From Serratia bockelmannii (GTDB lineage: Bacteria; Pseudomonadota; Gammaproteobacteria; Enterobacterales; Enterobacteriaceae), in the NCBI RefSeq assembly GCF_008011855.1, contig NZ_VOUX01000003.1, positions 372,001-436,000 of the forward strand: a stretch of DNA of 64,000 bases, written 5' to 3'. Both the position numbers and the translations under genes were made by a program. Shown one piece after another: positions 37,140 through 45,904 of the stretch (its first letter is position 1; each line of letters begins with the position of its first letter). The notes beneath the pieces were generated by a model that searched no databases, was not told where the DNA came from, and saw only the letters and a program-made list of their open reading frames with translations.

Positions 37140-37160
37140 TAAATTTCAATATGCGAAATT
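37140..37160. promoter_or_regulatory. Shared operator-like element, copy 1 (upstream of yiaK)
   Basis: The 20 bases AAATTTCAATATGCGAAATT plus one preceding T recur identically at 42047-42067. The core is an inverted repeat ATTTC-N7-GAAAT, and a further ATTTCAAA follows in both copies. It lies about 42 bp upstream of yiaK. The IclR-type regulator YiaJ, encoded in this region, is the obvious candidate ligand. Confidence 0.7.
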
Positions 37161-37311
37161 GCATTTCAAATAAATGCTATCCCGGCGATTCAGGGAAGTC
37201 AAAGCAAGGGGGAGTAAAATTATTCATGAAAAACATGACGTTAAAATTGAGTGGTGATTTTGTGATCGCCGCCACGTTTTGGTGGAGATGGCGTGCTTCA
37301 GACGTGACAAA

Positions 37312-37337
37312 GCAGGGCGGATCAAAACCCACCCTGC
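37312..37337 (-). terminator. Terminator-like hairpin after SMP-30 gene
   Basis: GCAGGGCGG and CCCACCCTGC pair with one wobble around ATCAAAA, 18 bp past the lactonase stop. Only a short U-run follows on the minus strand. Confidence 0.5.
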
Positions 37338-37354
37338 GTCTTGCGGGACCCCGG

Positions 37355-38230
37355 TTAACCGCGGGTGTTCAGCACCATGCGGTAGAGCGAGGTGGTGGCG
37401 GTAATATAGAGTTCATCGCCGTTCGGGCCGCCGAAGGTACAATTGGAGACGCGTTCCGGCACGCTGATTTTGTCGATCTGTCGCCCCTCTGGATCGAAGA
37501 CCAGCACGCCGTCGGCGCAGCTGCAAAACAGATTGCCGGCCCGATCGACGCAGAAGCCGTCCGGGAAACCGGGTTCCACGGTTGCAAAACGGCGGCCGGC
37601 TTCCAGCTCGCGACCGTTGACCGCATAGACGCGCAGCTCGCGGCGGCCCAGCGTCGGAAAATCCACGATCGACATGTCCGCCACGTACAGCCATTTTTCA
37701 TCCGGTGAAAACGCCAGGCCGTTCGGGCGCTGCAGGTCGCAGGCGGCGATGGTCAGCGAACCGTCGCGCGGATCGAAGCTGTAGAGATAGCAGCCGATCA
37801 CCTGGCTTTCCGATTTGTAACCCTCTTCGTCGCCGATGATGCCGTAGGGCGGATCGGTGAACCACAGGGTGCCGTCGGAACACACCGCCACGTCGTTCGG
37901 CGAGTTAAAGCGCTTGCCGTCGACGCGGTCGATCAACAGGCGCACTTCGCCATCGCTTTCGGTGCGGCTGATGCCGCGCCGCCCGTGTTCACAGCTGACC
38001 ACACGCCCCTCGCCGTCGCGCGCATTGCCGTTGGCGTAGTGCGACGGCGAGCGGTATAGGCTTAGCTCACCCCGGCGCGACCAGCGGAACATGCGATTGC
38101 CTTTCACGTCGCTGAACACCACCGCATCCTCTTGCGGCAGCCAGACCGGCCCTTCGGCCCAAATCGCCGGTGAGCACAAGCGCTCGAGCTGAGCGTGCGT
38201 GCGCAATGAATGCCGAATGCCGCCGTTCAC
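37355..38230 (-). CDS. SMP-30/gluconolactonase-family sugar lactonase
   Basis: The 291-residue six-bladed propeller has no signal peptide, so it is probably cytoplasmic. The metal ligands of regucalcin/gluconolactonase are recognisable as E26 (AEGPVW), N170 (QRPNGLAFS) and D224 (FPDGFCVD), with N112 (SPNDVAV) near the substrate. Such enzymes hydrolyse aldonolactones or related lactones. In this context L-gulonolactone, dehydroascorbate or another sugar lactone are candidate substrates, none shown. It overlaps the upstream binding-protein gene by 4 bp (ATGA) and is the last gene of the ABC importer operon. Confidence 0.85.
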   Translation of the reverse strand: MNGGIRHSLRTHAQLERLCSPAIWAEGPVWLPQEDAVVFSDVKGNRMFRWSRRGELSLYRSPSHYANGNARDGEGRVVSCEHGRRGISRTESDGEVRLLIDRVDGKRFNSPNDVAVCSDGTLWFTDPPYGIIGDEEGYKSESQVIGCYLYSFDPRDGSLTIAACDLQRPNGLAFSPDEKWLYVADMSIVDFPTLGRRELRVYAVNGRELEAGRRFATVEPGFPDGFCVDRAGNLFCSCADGVLVFDPEGRQIDKISVPERVSNCTFGGPNGDELYITATTSLYRMVLNTRG

Positions 38231-39327
38231 TTCACGCCCCAGATCGCTTTGTAGTGGCCCTGGTAATCGTTTTGCGGGTCATACAGGTTATTGGCGCCGC
38301 CGTCGGCGGCGATATTGTCGCGGGTGACCAGATGCGCCGGGGTCACGTAGCCGGAAGGCGGCTGCTTGGCGAAGGCGCGGTTGAATTCGTCCAGCAGTTG
38401 CCAACCGTGCAGCTTCAAGGGCTCCGGCACCGTCGCCGACTGGCTGTCGCCCGAGCGGATACGCTGGTAAGCGGAGATTGAACCGTCGCCGGCCGACACG
38501 TTGTAAGGCGCGTTCTTGCCGCCTTTGCCGGCGGTCTTCAGCGCCGGCGCCATAAAGTCGAAGTACAGATCGTTGATCGCCAGCGCATATTGGAATTTGT
38601 CGCCGTACTTCTGCAGCAGGCTGAAGGTCATCGCCGGCATGCGGTTGGCGGTATCGGCTAGCGGCGTGTCGATGAATTCCAGCAGCGTACAGCCGCTGCA
38701 TTTGGCGATCTCTTCTTTCATGACGTTGGCCTTGTCCAAGGCGATTTGGTACAGCGAGTCGGTGAAGATCAACACGCTCGCCTTGCCGCCGGACTGCACC
38801 ACCGCGTATTGCGCGGCGATGCGCGCCACTTCGTTGGAATCCGACGTGACGTTATAGAACACGTTGTATTTGGCGATGGGGCCCGGTTCCGGCACCGCAT
38901 GCCAGGCGGTCAGCACGATGCCCTGCTGTACGGCCTTTTTCAGCGGGATCTTGGCGACGTTAGGGTTCCAGCCGCCGATCACGATGCCGTCCGGTTTCTG
39001 GGCGATGGCCTGATTGAGCGATGCCAGCTGATCTTTCACCGAGCCGCCGCCGTCGAGCGTTTCCAGCTTCCAGCCGGCGGCTTTTGCCGCTTCGCTCAGC
39101 CCCTGTTGCACCCCTTGCACGCCGCCGTTCTTCATGTCGGAGGCGATAAAAATGATCTTCTTGTTGGCCTGCAGCTGCGGGCCGCTGGTGGGGCCGTCCC
39201 ACTGGGTGGCGCTGGCGGTAGCCTTCGCGACGGCGGCGGTGGCCTGATCGAGATAGGCGTCGGCCCAGGCCGGCGATGCGGCGAGCAAGAATGTGGTGAA
39301 CCCCGGTAACAGCCAAATGCGTTTCAT
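38227..39327 (-). CDS. Sugar ABC importer periplasmic binding protein (RbsB-like)
   Basis: The 366-residue protein has signal peptide MKRIWLLPGFTTFLLAASPAWA and a type-1 periplasmic binding fold. The fold is seen from KIIFIASDMKNGGVQGVQQG and PDGIVIGGWNPNVAKIPLKK in the N-lobe and FQYALAINDLYFDFMAPALK in the C-lobe. This is the pentose/hexose-binding type. The ligand is not readable; the coupled lactonase suggests a sugar acid or lactone, or the matching free sugar. It lies 14 bp downstream of the permease gene. Confidence 0.87.
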   Translation of the reverse strand: MKRIWLLPGFTTFLLAASPAWADAYLDQATAAVAKATASATQWDGPTSGPQLQANKKIIFIASDMKNGGVQGVQQGLSEAAKAAGWKLETLDGGGSVKDQLASLNQAIAQKPDGIVIGGWNPNVAKIPLKKAVQQGIVLTAWHAVPEPGPIAKYNVFYNVTSDSNEVARIAAQYAVVQSGGKASVLIFTDSLYQIALDKANVMKEEIAKCSGCTLLEFIDTPLADTANRMPAMTFSLLQKYGDKFQYALAINDLYFDFMAPALKTAGKGGKNAPYNVSAGDGSISAYQRIRSGDSQSATVPEPLKLHGWQLLDEFNRAFAKQPPSGYVTPAHLVTRDNIAADGGANNLYDPQNDYQGHYKAIWGVK

Positions 39328-39341
39328 GGTGTGCTCCTGGT

Positions 39342-40424
39342 TTAAGGGTGGGTCGCTGTCTGATTGTTGTTGTCAGCCGGCGTCGCCTGGCTGCGTTGTA
39401 CCGCTTTCTGATTGAGCAGCCGACGGCGTTGGGCATAGCCGGCCAGAGTGATCGACAGCAACAGCGTCGCGCCGTTGAACAGCGGCTCAACCCAGAATTC
39501 GCCGCCGAACTGCTGAATGCCGGCGATGCCGATAGCCAGAATGGCGATGCCGACCACGGTGCCCCAGACGTTGACGCGCCCTGGGCGAATGGTGGTGCTG
39601 CCGAGGAAGGCGCCGACCAGCGCCGGCAGCAGATAGTCCATGCCGACGCTGGCCTGGCCGACGCCCTGTTCGGCGGCGATCAACACGCCGCTGAAACCGG
39701 TGAGCACGCTGGAGGCGATGAAGGCGCCGATGGTAAAGCGGTTGACCGAGATGCCGTTCAGGCGCGCCGCCGCCGGGTTGCCGCCCACCGCATACATGCA
39801 GCGGCCGAGCGGGGTGTGTTCGGTGATGAGCCACAGCACCACCGCGACGATCAGCACGTAAAATGCCACGATCGGAATGCCGGCGATCTCGGTGTGGTGC
39901 AGCGCGATGAAGGCATCCGGCAAGTCGCCGACGATCTGCCGCCCACCGGAGTGCCACAGGGCAATGGCGTACAGTACGGTGCCGGAGCCGAGGGTGGCGA
40001 CGAAGCTGTCGATATCGGCCAGCGCCACCAGAATGCCGTTCAGCAACCCGTACAGCGCCGAGATCGCCAGCACCGTCAGCACCGCCATCTGCCAGGAGAA
40101 GCCGTATTCCACCTGCAGCGTGATCGCCAGAATGTGCCACAGCACAATGCCGAAACCGACGTTAAGATCGATCTTGCCCACGATCATCGGGATGGTCGCC
40201 GCCAGCGCCAACAGGGCGATTTTGGCCTTGCTCGACAAGATAGCCTGCAGCGTCAGCATCGATGCGAAGGAGGGGGTGAGCAGTGAGAACAGCACGACCA
40301 GCGCGATGCACAGCAGCAGCAGGCCATAGCGGGTGAGAACCTGCATCAGCCACGGGCCGGCACCGTCCTGCGCCAGACTGACGCGCTGCTCCAGCGCGGT
40401 TGATTTAACGGATGTTTTAGACAT
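39342..40424 (-). CDS. Sugar ABC importer permease (RbsC-like)
   Basis: This 360-residue inner-membrane protein of the ribose/xylose permease family has about ten hydrophobic segments. The family pattern AIGFVATLGSGTVLYAIAL is represented as DSFVATLGSGTVLYAIAL, and GRCMYAVGGNPAAARLNGIS is the conserved cytoplasmic loop. The start overlaps the ATPase stop by 8 bp. Confidence 0.9.
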   Translation of the reverse strand: MSKTSVKSTALEQRVSLAQDGAGPWLMQVLTRYGLLLLCIALVVLFSLLTPSFASMLTLQAILSSKAKIALLALAATIPMIVGKIDLNVGFGIVLWHILAITLQVEYGFSWQMAVLTVLAISALYGLLNGILVALADIDSFVATLGSGTVLYAIALWHSGGRQIVGDLPDAFIALHHTEIAGIPIVAFYVLIVAVVLWLITEHTPLGRCMYAVGGNPAAARLNGISVNRFTIGAFIASSVLTGFSGVLIAAEQGVGQASVGMDYLLPALVGAFLGSTTIRPGRVNVWGTVVGIAILAIGIAGIQQFGGEFWVEPLFNGATLLLSITLAGYAQRRRLLNQKAVQRSQATPADNNNQTATHP

Positions 40425-41970
40425 GGCCTACCTCGGATTCTGACGTGATTGCGACGCTTTCCCCGGTGCTGGCAGAGGCCAGCTCCAATAAATTGGCGAA
40501 TGACACCTGCTGATTTTTCAGCTCGCCGACCACTTTCCCGCGGTTGAATACCAGTGCGCGGTTGCAAATATGGGCGATCTCCTCGAAATCGTTGGAGATA
40601 ACCAGCACCGCCACGCCTTCCGCCAGGGATTTATTCAGCAGATGGTAGATTTCCGCGCGCGCGCCGACGTCCACGCCGGCGGTGGGATCTTCCAGGATCA
40701 GCAGCGGCGCCCCCAGATGCATCCAGCGCGCCATCACCACCTTTTGCTGGTTGCCGCCGGACAGTGCGCTGATATCGATATTGACGTCCTTGGGGCGTAC
40801 GTCGAACAGCTGCACCTTCCACCAACTGGCGCCGATCTCCGCTCGCCGCCCGTAGCGGGAGAGCAGCCGGTGGCCGCTGGCGCAGGGGTTGATAAACAGG
40901 TTTTCACGCACGGTCATCGACATCACCAGGCTTTCGCCGGTGCGATCGCCCGCCACCAGCGAAACGCCGCAGGCCATCGCCTGCTGCGGGGTGCTCGCCA
41001 GATAGGGCCGATCGCGAAACCGAATCGCGCCGCCGTCGGCCTGGCGCAACCCGAACAGCAGCCGGCCAATCTCTTCTTGCCCGGCCCCGCGCAGGCCGGC
41101 CAGCGCCAGCATCTCGCCCGGCTGCAAGTCGAAGCTCACCGGGCCGATGTCGCCCACCGTGACGCTATCGAGCTGCAGCACCGGCGGACGATGTTCCGGC
41201 AGCGGTTCGCGCTGATCGTCCGCCATCGCTTCGCCGACGATGGTTTGCACCAGATCGCGCAGCGAGTAGTCGGCGGTGCGACCGCCGGCGACATAGCGCC
41301 CGTCGCGCATCACGCAGATCCGATCGGCGATTTCGATCACTTCGTCCAGACGGTGGGTGACATAAATCATGCCGACCTTTTTGGTGCGCAGCCGGTTGAT
41401 CACGGCGAACAGATGACGCACGTCGTTGGCGGGCAGGGAGGCGGTCGGTTCATCCAGCACCAGCAGCTCGGCGTTGACCGCCACCGCGCGAGCGATCGCC
41501 AGCAGCGATTTTTCGGTGCGCGACAGTTCGAAGACGCGCGCATCGGGATCGAGCGCGATGCCGACGTCTTGCAGCGCCTGCGCCGCCCGGCGGCGAATGG
41601 CGCGCCAGTCGATCAGCCCAAAGCGGCGGGGAAACCCCATCACCAGCGCCATGTTCTCCGCCACCGTCATCCATTCGATCAGGCCGAGATCCTGATGAAT
41701 AAAGGCGATCGGCTGGCGGCTGGTGCTTTTTATCGCGGCGGCGGAGGCGATGCTTGCGCCCTGAAAGCGAATATCGCCGCCGTCGCGCGGGTAGACGCCC
41801 GCCAGCACTTTGATCAGCGTCGATTTGCCGGCGCCATTTTCGCCCAGCAACGCCAGAACTTCGCCCGGCATCACCTGCAGGCTGACGTCGTTGACCGCCA
41901 CGTTGCCGCCAAATCGTTTGACGATGTGGCTGAGGGTAAGGATGGGTTGTGCCGCATTATCCATAGTCAT
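40417..41970 (-). CDS. Sugar ABC importer ATPase with two ABC domains (RbsA/XylG-like)
   Basis: The roughly 517-residue cytoplasmic protein is two fused ABC domains. The first has an intact Walker A, GENGAGKST (about 42-50), but a degenerate signature (FELSRTEKSLLA). The second has a degraded Walker A (LRGAGQEE) but a good signature, LSGGNQQK. This asymmetric pattern is normal for RbsA-type ATPases. It is the first gene of the ATPase-permease-binding protein-lactonase operon. Two starts, 41970 and 41964, are six bases apart and cannot be separated. The shared operator-like element lies about 77 bp upstream. Confidence 0.92.
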   Translation of the reverse strand: MTMDNAAQPILTLSHIVKRFGGNVAVNDVSLQVMPGEVLALLGENGAGKSTLIKVLAGVYPRDGGDIRFQGASIASAAAIKSTSRQPIAFIHQDLGLIEWMTVAENMALVMGFPRRFGLIDWRAIRRRAAQALQDVGIALDPDARVFELSRTEKSLLAIARAVAVNAELLVLDEPTASLPANDVRHLFAVINRLRTKKVGMIYVTHRLDEVIEIADRICVMRDGRYVAGGRTADYSLRDLVQTIVGEAMADDQREPLPEHRPPVLQLDSVTVGDIGPVSFDLQPGEMLALAGLRGAGQEEIGRLLFGLRQADGGAIRFRDRPYLASTPQQAMACGVSLVAGDRTGESLVMSMTVRENLFINPCASGHRLLSRYGRRAEIGASWWKVQLFDVRPKDVNIDISALSGGNQQKVVMARWMHLGAPLLILEDPTAGVDVGARAEIYHLLNKSLAEGVAVLVISNDFEEIAHICNRALVFNRGKVVGELKNQQVSFANLLELASASTGESVAITSESEVGHV

Positions 41971-42344
41971 GTGATGCGCCCCTGGTGTCGTGCCCGTGCG
42001 AAGATGTCGGGCAAATTAGCCAAACTACTGGTGAGTATCTGGTCTTTAAATTTCAATATGCGAAATTCAATTTCAAAAATAATATGACGTTCGTTGCGCT
42101 AAATCAAAGGCGGCGAGGTTTTAATTATTGTTATTAAACAATGAGTTATTTTTTACTTTACGGAAGTGTGACCGATGGCTCACTTCAACACGGGGGAAAT
42201 ATTGCGGATTTTTATCCCGCTGCGGACAATGAAACGGCGTTCCGTCTTCACCTGATGCGGGCCTTGGGGTAACATGCCCGGCAAAGAGCCTGCTGACTTT
42301 GCCGCAGCGCCGGTTGGCGGTTCGACACTGGAGAGATTTTCGCT
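41971..42344. promoter_or_regulatory. Divergent regulatory region between sugar ABC operon and yiaJ (gene-free 374 bp)
   Basis: This contains the second copy of the shared 21-bp element (42047-42067), an AT-rich tract at 42070-42170 suitable for promoters, and about 150 bp of GC-richer leader before yiaJ. The placement allows YiaJ to control both the ABC operon and itself. No coding sequence was seen. Confidence 0.6.
42047..42067. promoter_or_regulatory. Shared operator-like element, copy 2 (upstream of sugar ABC operon)
   Basis: Identical over 21 bases to 37140-37160, and followed in both places by a second ATTTCAAA after two variable bases. Such long identity in otherwise unrelated intergenic DNA of the same region implies common regulation. 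Confidence 0.7.
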
Positions 42345-43163
42345 ATGAGCCTGAAAGCCGTCGACGAGAAAGATGACAAGAAAGACAAACCGCTGGGCAG
42401 CCAAAGCCTGTTCCGCGGTTTGCAGTTGATTGAGATCCTGAGTAATTTCCCCAACGGATGTCCGCTGGCGCATTTGTCCGAACTGGCCGGCATGAACAAG
42501 AGCACGGTGCACCGCCTGCTGCAGGGGTTGCACACCAGCGGCTATGTGACCCAGGCGCCGTCGCCGGGCAGCTACCGCCTGACCACCAAGTTCATTTCCA
42601 TCGGCCAGAAGGCGCTGTCGTCACTCAACATCATTCACGTGGCCGCGCCGCATTTGGAACAGCTGAATCTGGAAGTGGGGGAGACGGTCAACTTCTCCAG
42701 CCGCGAAGACGACCACGTCATCCTGATCTACAAGCTGGAGCCGACCACCGGCATGATGCGCACCCGCGCCTATATCGGCCAGCATATGCCGCTGTACTGT
42801 TCGGCGATGGGTAAAATCTTCATGGCTTACGGCAACGATGATTACCCGGCTCACTACTGGCAGACTCACCAGCAAGAGATTCAGACGCTGACGCGCAATA
42901 CCATTACCGAGCTGCCGAAGATGTATGAGGAACTGGCCGATATTCGCCAGCGCGGCATGGCGATGGATCGCGAGGAAAACGAGCTGGGGGTCTCCTGCGT
43001 GGCAGCACCGGTGTTCGATATTCAACAGCGCGTGCCTTATGCGGTGTCGGTTTCTCTGCCGACCGCCAAGCTGCAGCAGATCGGCGTCAAAAGCTTGATT
43101 AAACCGGTGCTGGCCACCGCGCAACGCATCTCTCAGGAGCTGGGGTTCGTCACGCCGATTTAA
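42345..43163 (+). CDS. yiaJ: IclR-family regulator YiaJ (PlaR)
   Basis: The 272-residue regulator has an N-terminal winged helix (GSQSLFRGLQLIEILSNFPN, then LSELAGMNKSTVHRLLQGL) and a C-terminal effector domain with NFSSREDDHVILIYKLEPTT, TRAYIGQHMPLYCSAMGKI and MDREENELGVSC. These match E. coli YiaJ closely. YiaJ controls the yiaK-S operon; in Klebsiella an ascorbate-derived intermediate is the inducer. It is divergent from the ABC operon and just upstream of argO, closing the accessory block. Confidence 0.93.
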   Translation: MSLKAVDEKDDKKDKPLGSQSLFRGLQLIEILSNFPNGCPLAHLSELAGMNKSTVHRLLQGLHTSGYVTQAPSPGSYRLTTKFISIGQKALSSLNIIHVAAPHLEQLNLEVGETVNFSSREDDHVILIYKLEPTTGMMRTRAYIGQHMPLYCSAMGKIFMAYGNDDYPAHYWQTHQQEIQTLTRNTITELPKMYEELADIRQRGMAMDREENELGVSCVAAPVFDIQQRVPYAVSVSLPTAKLQQIGVKSLIKPVLATAQRISQELGFVTPI

Positions 43164-43229
43164 GTATTAGCATCTCTGATACTGGATTAGAAACATCAAT
43201 TTCACCTAATGATCGCTTCCTCGTATGAT

Positions 43230-43251
43230 GCGCGTGTTGACCGACACGCGC
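43230..43251 (+). promoter_or_regulatory. Hairpin in the argO leader
   Basis: GCGCGTGT and ACACGCGC form a perfect 8-bp stem with a 6-base loop, 36 bp before the argO start. A TATGAT (43224-43229) overlaps its 5' edge and could be the argO -10 box, in which case the hairpin would lie at the very 5' end of the mRNA. Confidence 0.4.
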
Positions 43252-43287
43252 CCTCGTCCGGCGCCTTTTATCATTCGAGGAATCCCC

Positions 43288-43905
43288 ATGTTAGCCGTCT
43301 TCCTGCAGGGCTTTGCCCTGAGCGCCGCCATGATCCTGCCGCTGGGCCCGCAGAACGTATTCGTGATGAACCAGGGCATTCGCCGCCAGTATCATTTGAT
43401 GATTGCCTCGTTGTGCGCGTTGAGCGATATCGTGCTGATCTGCGCCGGTATTTTCGGCGGCAGCGCATTGCTGACCCGCTCGCCGTTGCTGCTGGCGCTG
43501 GTCACCTGGGGCGGGGTGGCGTTTCTGCTGTGGTACGGCTGGGGCGCGTTCCGTTCCGCCTTCAGCCCGCAACCTGCGCAGGCCGCGGCGCAGGAGCTGG
43601 CGCAGAGCCGCTGGCGCCTCGTGGTCACCATGCTGGCGGTCACCTGGCTGAACCCGCACGTCTATCTGGATACCTTTGTGGTGCTCGGCAGCCTGGGCGG
43701 GCAGCTGACGGCGGACGTGCGCTCCTGGTTCGCGCTTGGCGCGGTCAGCGCGTCGGCGGTGTGGTTCTTTGGCCTGGCGCTGCTGGCCTCCTGGCTGGCG
43801 CCGTGGCTGAACACGCAGCGGGCGCAGCGCATCATCAACGCGCTGGTCGGGCTGGTGATGTGGGGCATCGCGCTGCAGCTGGCCTGGCAGGGGGCAAATT
43901 TATAA
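43288..43905 (+). CDS. argO: Arginine exporter ArgO (LysE family)
   Basis: This 205-residue inner-membrane protein has six hydrophobic segments. The family signature [20 protein letters not shown] is at the N-terminus and [19 protein letters not shown] lies near 125. It exports L-arginine and its analogue canavanine. In E. coli it is activated by ArgP, whose gene lies two genes downstream here, as in E. coli. ATG 43288 with CGAGGAA upstream is preferred to an ATG 21 codons earlier. Confidence 0.95.
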   Translation: MLAVFLQGFALSAAMILPLGPQNVFVMNQGIRRQYHLMIASLCALSDIVLICAGIFGGSALLTRSPLLLALVTWGGVAFLLWYGWGAFRSAFSPQPAQAAAQELAQSRWRLVVTMLAVTWLNPHVYLDTFVVLGSLGGQLTADVRSWFALGAVSASAVWFFGLALLASWLAPWLNTQRAQRIINALVGLVMWGIALQLAWQGANL

Positions 43906-44026
43906 GAATTTGTCACTAATCCGAATTCAAAACGCCGTGCGATATGCTACGTTTGATGCCAGGAATCCGGCGGTTCTCACAGGGAAAAGCCGGCGATCAG
44001 AGACAGCCTGTCATTAAGGAGACACT

Positions 44027-44758
44027 GTGAAGCTAAAAGCATTGGCTATGGCCGCAATGGTCGGATTAGGGACGTTACCGATGGCGCTGCAGGCGGCTGA
44101 AGTGCCTGAAGGGCCGCACGTCGTCACCTCCGGCACCGCCAGCGTGGACGCCACGCCGGATATCGCCACCCTGGCGATCGAAGTGAGCGTCTCCTCCAAA
44201 GACGCCGCCCAGGCGAAGAAGCAGGTAGACGAGCGCGTGGCGCAGTACTTTGATTTCCTGCAGAAAAACAACATCGAGAAGAAAGACATCAGCGCCGCCA
44301 ACCTGCGCACCCAGCCGGAATACGATTACCTGAAAACCGGCGAGTCGGTGTTGAAGGGCTACCGGGCGGTGCGCCAGGTGCAGGTGACTCTGCGTCAGCT
44401 GGACAAGCTGAACGAGCTGCTGGACGGCGCGCTGAAATCCGGCCTGAACGAGATCCGCGCGGTGGAGCTGGGCGTCGCCAAGCCGGACGTGTATCGCGAG
44501 CAGGCGCGGCAAAAAGCGATCGAGAACGCGACTCAACAGGCCGAATCCCTGGCCAAAGGCTTCCACGCCAAGCTGGGGCCGGTGTACAGCATTCGCTACC
44601 GGGTCGCCAACTACCAGCCGATGCCGGTGGCGCGGATGTATAAGGCGGCCGGTGCGGCGGCGGAAAGCGACGCGGCGCAAACCTATGAACAGCAAAGCAT
44701 TCACTTCGACGATCAGGTGGACGTGGTGTTCGAGCTGCAGCGTAACGCCGCGCAGTAA
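44027..44758 (+). CDS. yggE: YggE, SIMPL-domain oxidative stress defence protein
   Basis: The 243-residue protein has signal peptide MKLKALAMAAMVGLGTLPMA followed by LQAAE, so it is periplasmic. The SIMPL (DUF541) domain is seen from SGTASVDATPDIATLAIEVS and GYRAVRQVQVTLRQLDKLN to ARQKAIENATQQAESLAKGF. The E. coli homologue lowers oxidative stress by an unknown mechanism. It keeps its conserved place between argO and argP, convergent with argP. Confidence 0.93.
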   Translation: MKLKALAMAAMVGLGTLPMALQAAEVPEGPHVVTSGTASVDATPDIATLAIEVSVSSKDAAQAKKQVDERVAQYFDFLQKNNIEKKDISAANLRTQPEYDYLKTGESVLKGYRAVRQVQVTLRQLDKLNELLDGALKSGLNEIRAVELGVAKPDVYREQARQKAIENATQQAESLAKGFHAKLGPVYSIRYRVANYQPMPVARMYKAAGAAAESDAAQTYEQQSIHFDDQVDVVFELQRNAAQ

Positions 44759-44774
44759 GGTTATCGTATTGAAG

Positions 44775-44805
44775 AAAAGGTTCGCTGCGGCGAACCTTTT
44801 TTCGT
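44775..44805. terminator. Bidirectional terminator between yggE and argP
   Basis: AAAAGGTTCGC, loop TGCG and GCGAACCTTTT form an 11-bp stem followed by TTCGTTTT. It serves both convergent genes. Confidence 0.9.
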
Positions 44806-44806
44806 T

Positions 44807-45700
44807 TTAATCCTGACGCAGCACCAGATGACCGTGTTCCAGCAGCGCGTCGGTCACTTTGCGCATCATGCGGCTTTCCGGCGCGAAACGGTGCCAGTAC
44901 AGCATGCGGCGCTGGTATAGCCCGGGCGTCAGATCGATCAGTTCACCGGATGCCAGCTCCTTTTCGATCTGCAGATGCGGGATCATACAGCAGGTGGTGC
45001 CCTGACGCGCCAGCTGCACGAAGGCTTCCGATGAGTTCACGATGTGGCAGGGCACGCTGCCCGGCGACAGATCGAAGTTCTGCTGCAGGAATGCCTGATG
45101 CATGTCGTCGAGATGATCGAAGGCCACCGCCGGCGCTTTCAGCAGCGCGGAGCGGGTGACGCCGTTCGGGAAATAGCGCTCGGCGAAGCCGCGGGAGGCC
45201 ACGAACAGGTAGTCCAGCGCCCCCAGCCGATCCACCAGGCAGCTCGGCAGCGGCTGCGGCTGAATACTCACCGCGCCCACCACCTCACCGCGGCGCAGCC
45301 GCTCCTGGGTGCGGGTTTCATCTTCCACCTGCAGATTCAGGCGAATGGGGGAGTCCGCCAGCACCGGCTTCAGCGCCGGCAGCAGCCAGGTTGCCAGACT
45401 GTCGGCGTTGACCGCCAGCGACAGCAGCAGCGGCGTATCGACGCCGGTGTCATTGCCGAGCCACTCTTCCTCCAGCAGCTCCACCTGATGCAGCAGCGCC
45501 AGCAGCTTTTGCCCTTGTTCGGTCGGGCGCGGCGGCACGGTACGAACCAGCAGCGGTTGGCCGAACAGGTTTTCCAGCTGTTTGATGCGTTGGGATACCG
45601 CCGATTGCGTGATACAGAGTTTTTGCGCGGCGCGCTCGAAGCCGCGCTCACGGATCACCGCGTCCAGCGCTTGCAGCGTACGATAGTCTGGGCGTTTCAT
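44807..45700 (-). CDS. argP: LysR-family regulator ArgP (IciA)
   Basis: The 297-residue LysR-type factor has a helix-turn-helix ([20 protein letters not shown], then [11 protein letters not shown]) and a C-terminal effector domain. It activates argO with arginine as co-effector, and lysine traps the complex. Stretches [20 protein letters not shown] and [20 protein letters not shown] match E. coli ArgP. It is separated from rpiA by 204 bp of divergent promoter DNA. Confidence 0.95.
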   Translation of the reverse strand: MKRPDYRTLQALDAVIRERGFERAAQKLCITQSAVSQRIKQLENLFGQPLLVRTVPPRPTEQGQKLLALLHQVELLEEEWLGNDTGVDTPLLLSLAVNADSLATWLLPALKPVLADSPIRLNLQVEDETRTQERLRRGEVVGAVSIQPQPLPSCLVDRLGALDYLFVASRGFAERYFPNGVTRSALLKAPAVAFDHLDDMHQAFLQQNFDLSPGSVPCHIVNSSEAFVQLARQGTTCCMIPHLQIEKELASGELIDLTPGLYQRRMLYWHRFAPESRMMRKVTDALLEHGHLVLRQD

Positions 45701-45862
45701 CGGAAAGATATCCCTTAAATTAGAATGATACCGGCACTATGCCACATTTTGCGCACGGCGCAGGTGGAAAAATCACGCCCCCAGCTCGCCGCCAAGCGGG
45801 TAAAAATGCGGGCTGCGGTAAATAAGTGTGATCCTGCCGGCGTGAAAAATAGCGTTTTACCC

Positions 45863-45868
45863 TATAAT
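45863..45868 (+). promoter_or_regulatory. -10 box of rpiA
   Basis: A perfect TATAAT lies 36 bp before the rpiA ATG. No good -35 hexamer is apparent at the standard distance. Confidence 0.5.
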
Positions 45869-45904
45869 ACGCACACGTTTTCGTACAGAGGCAAGGGACA
45901 TATT

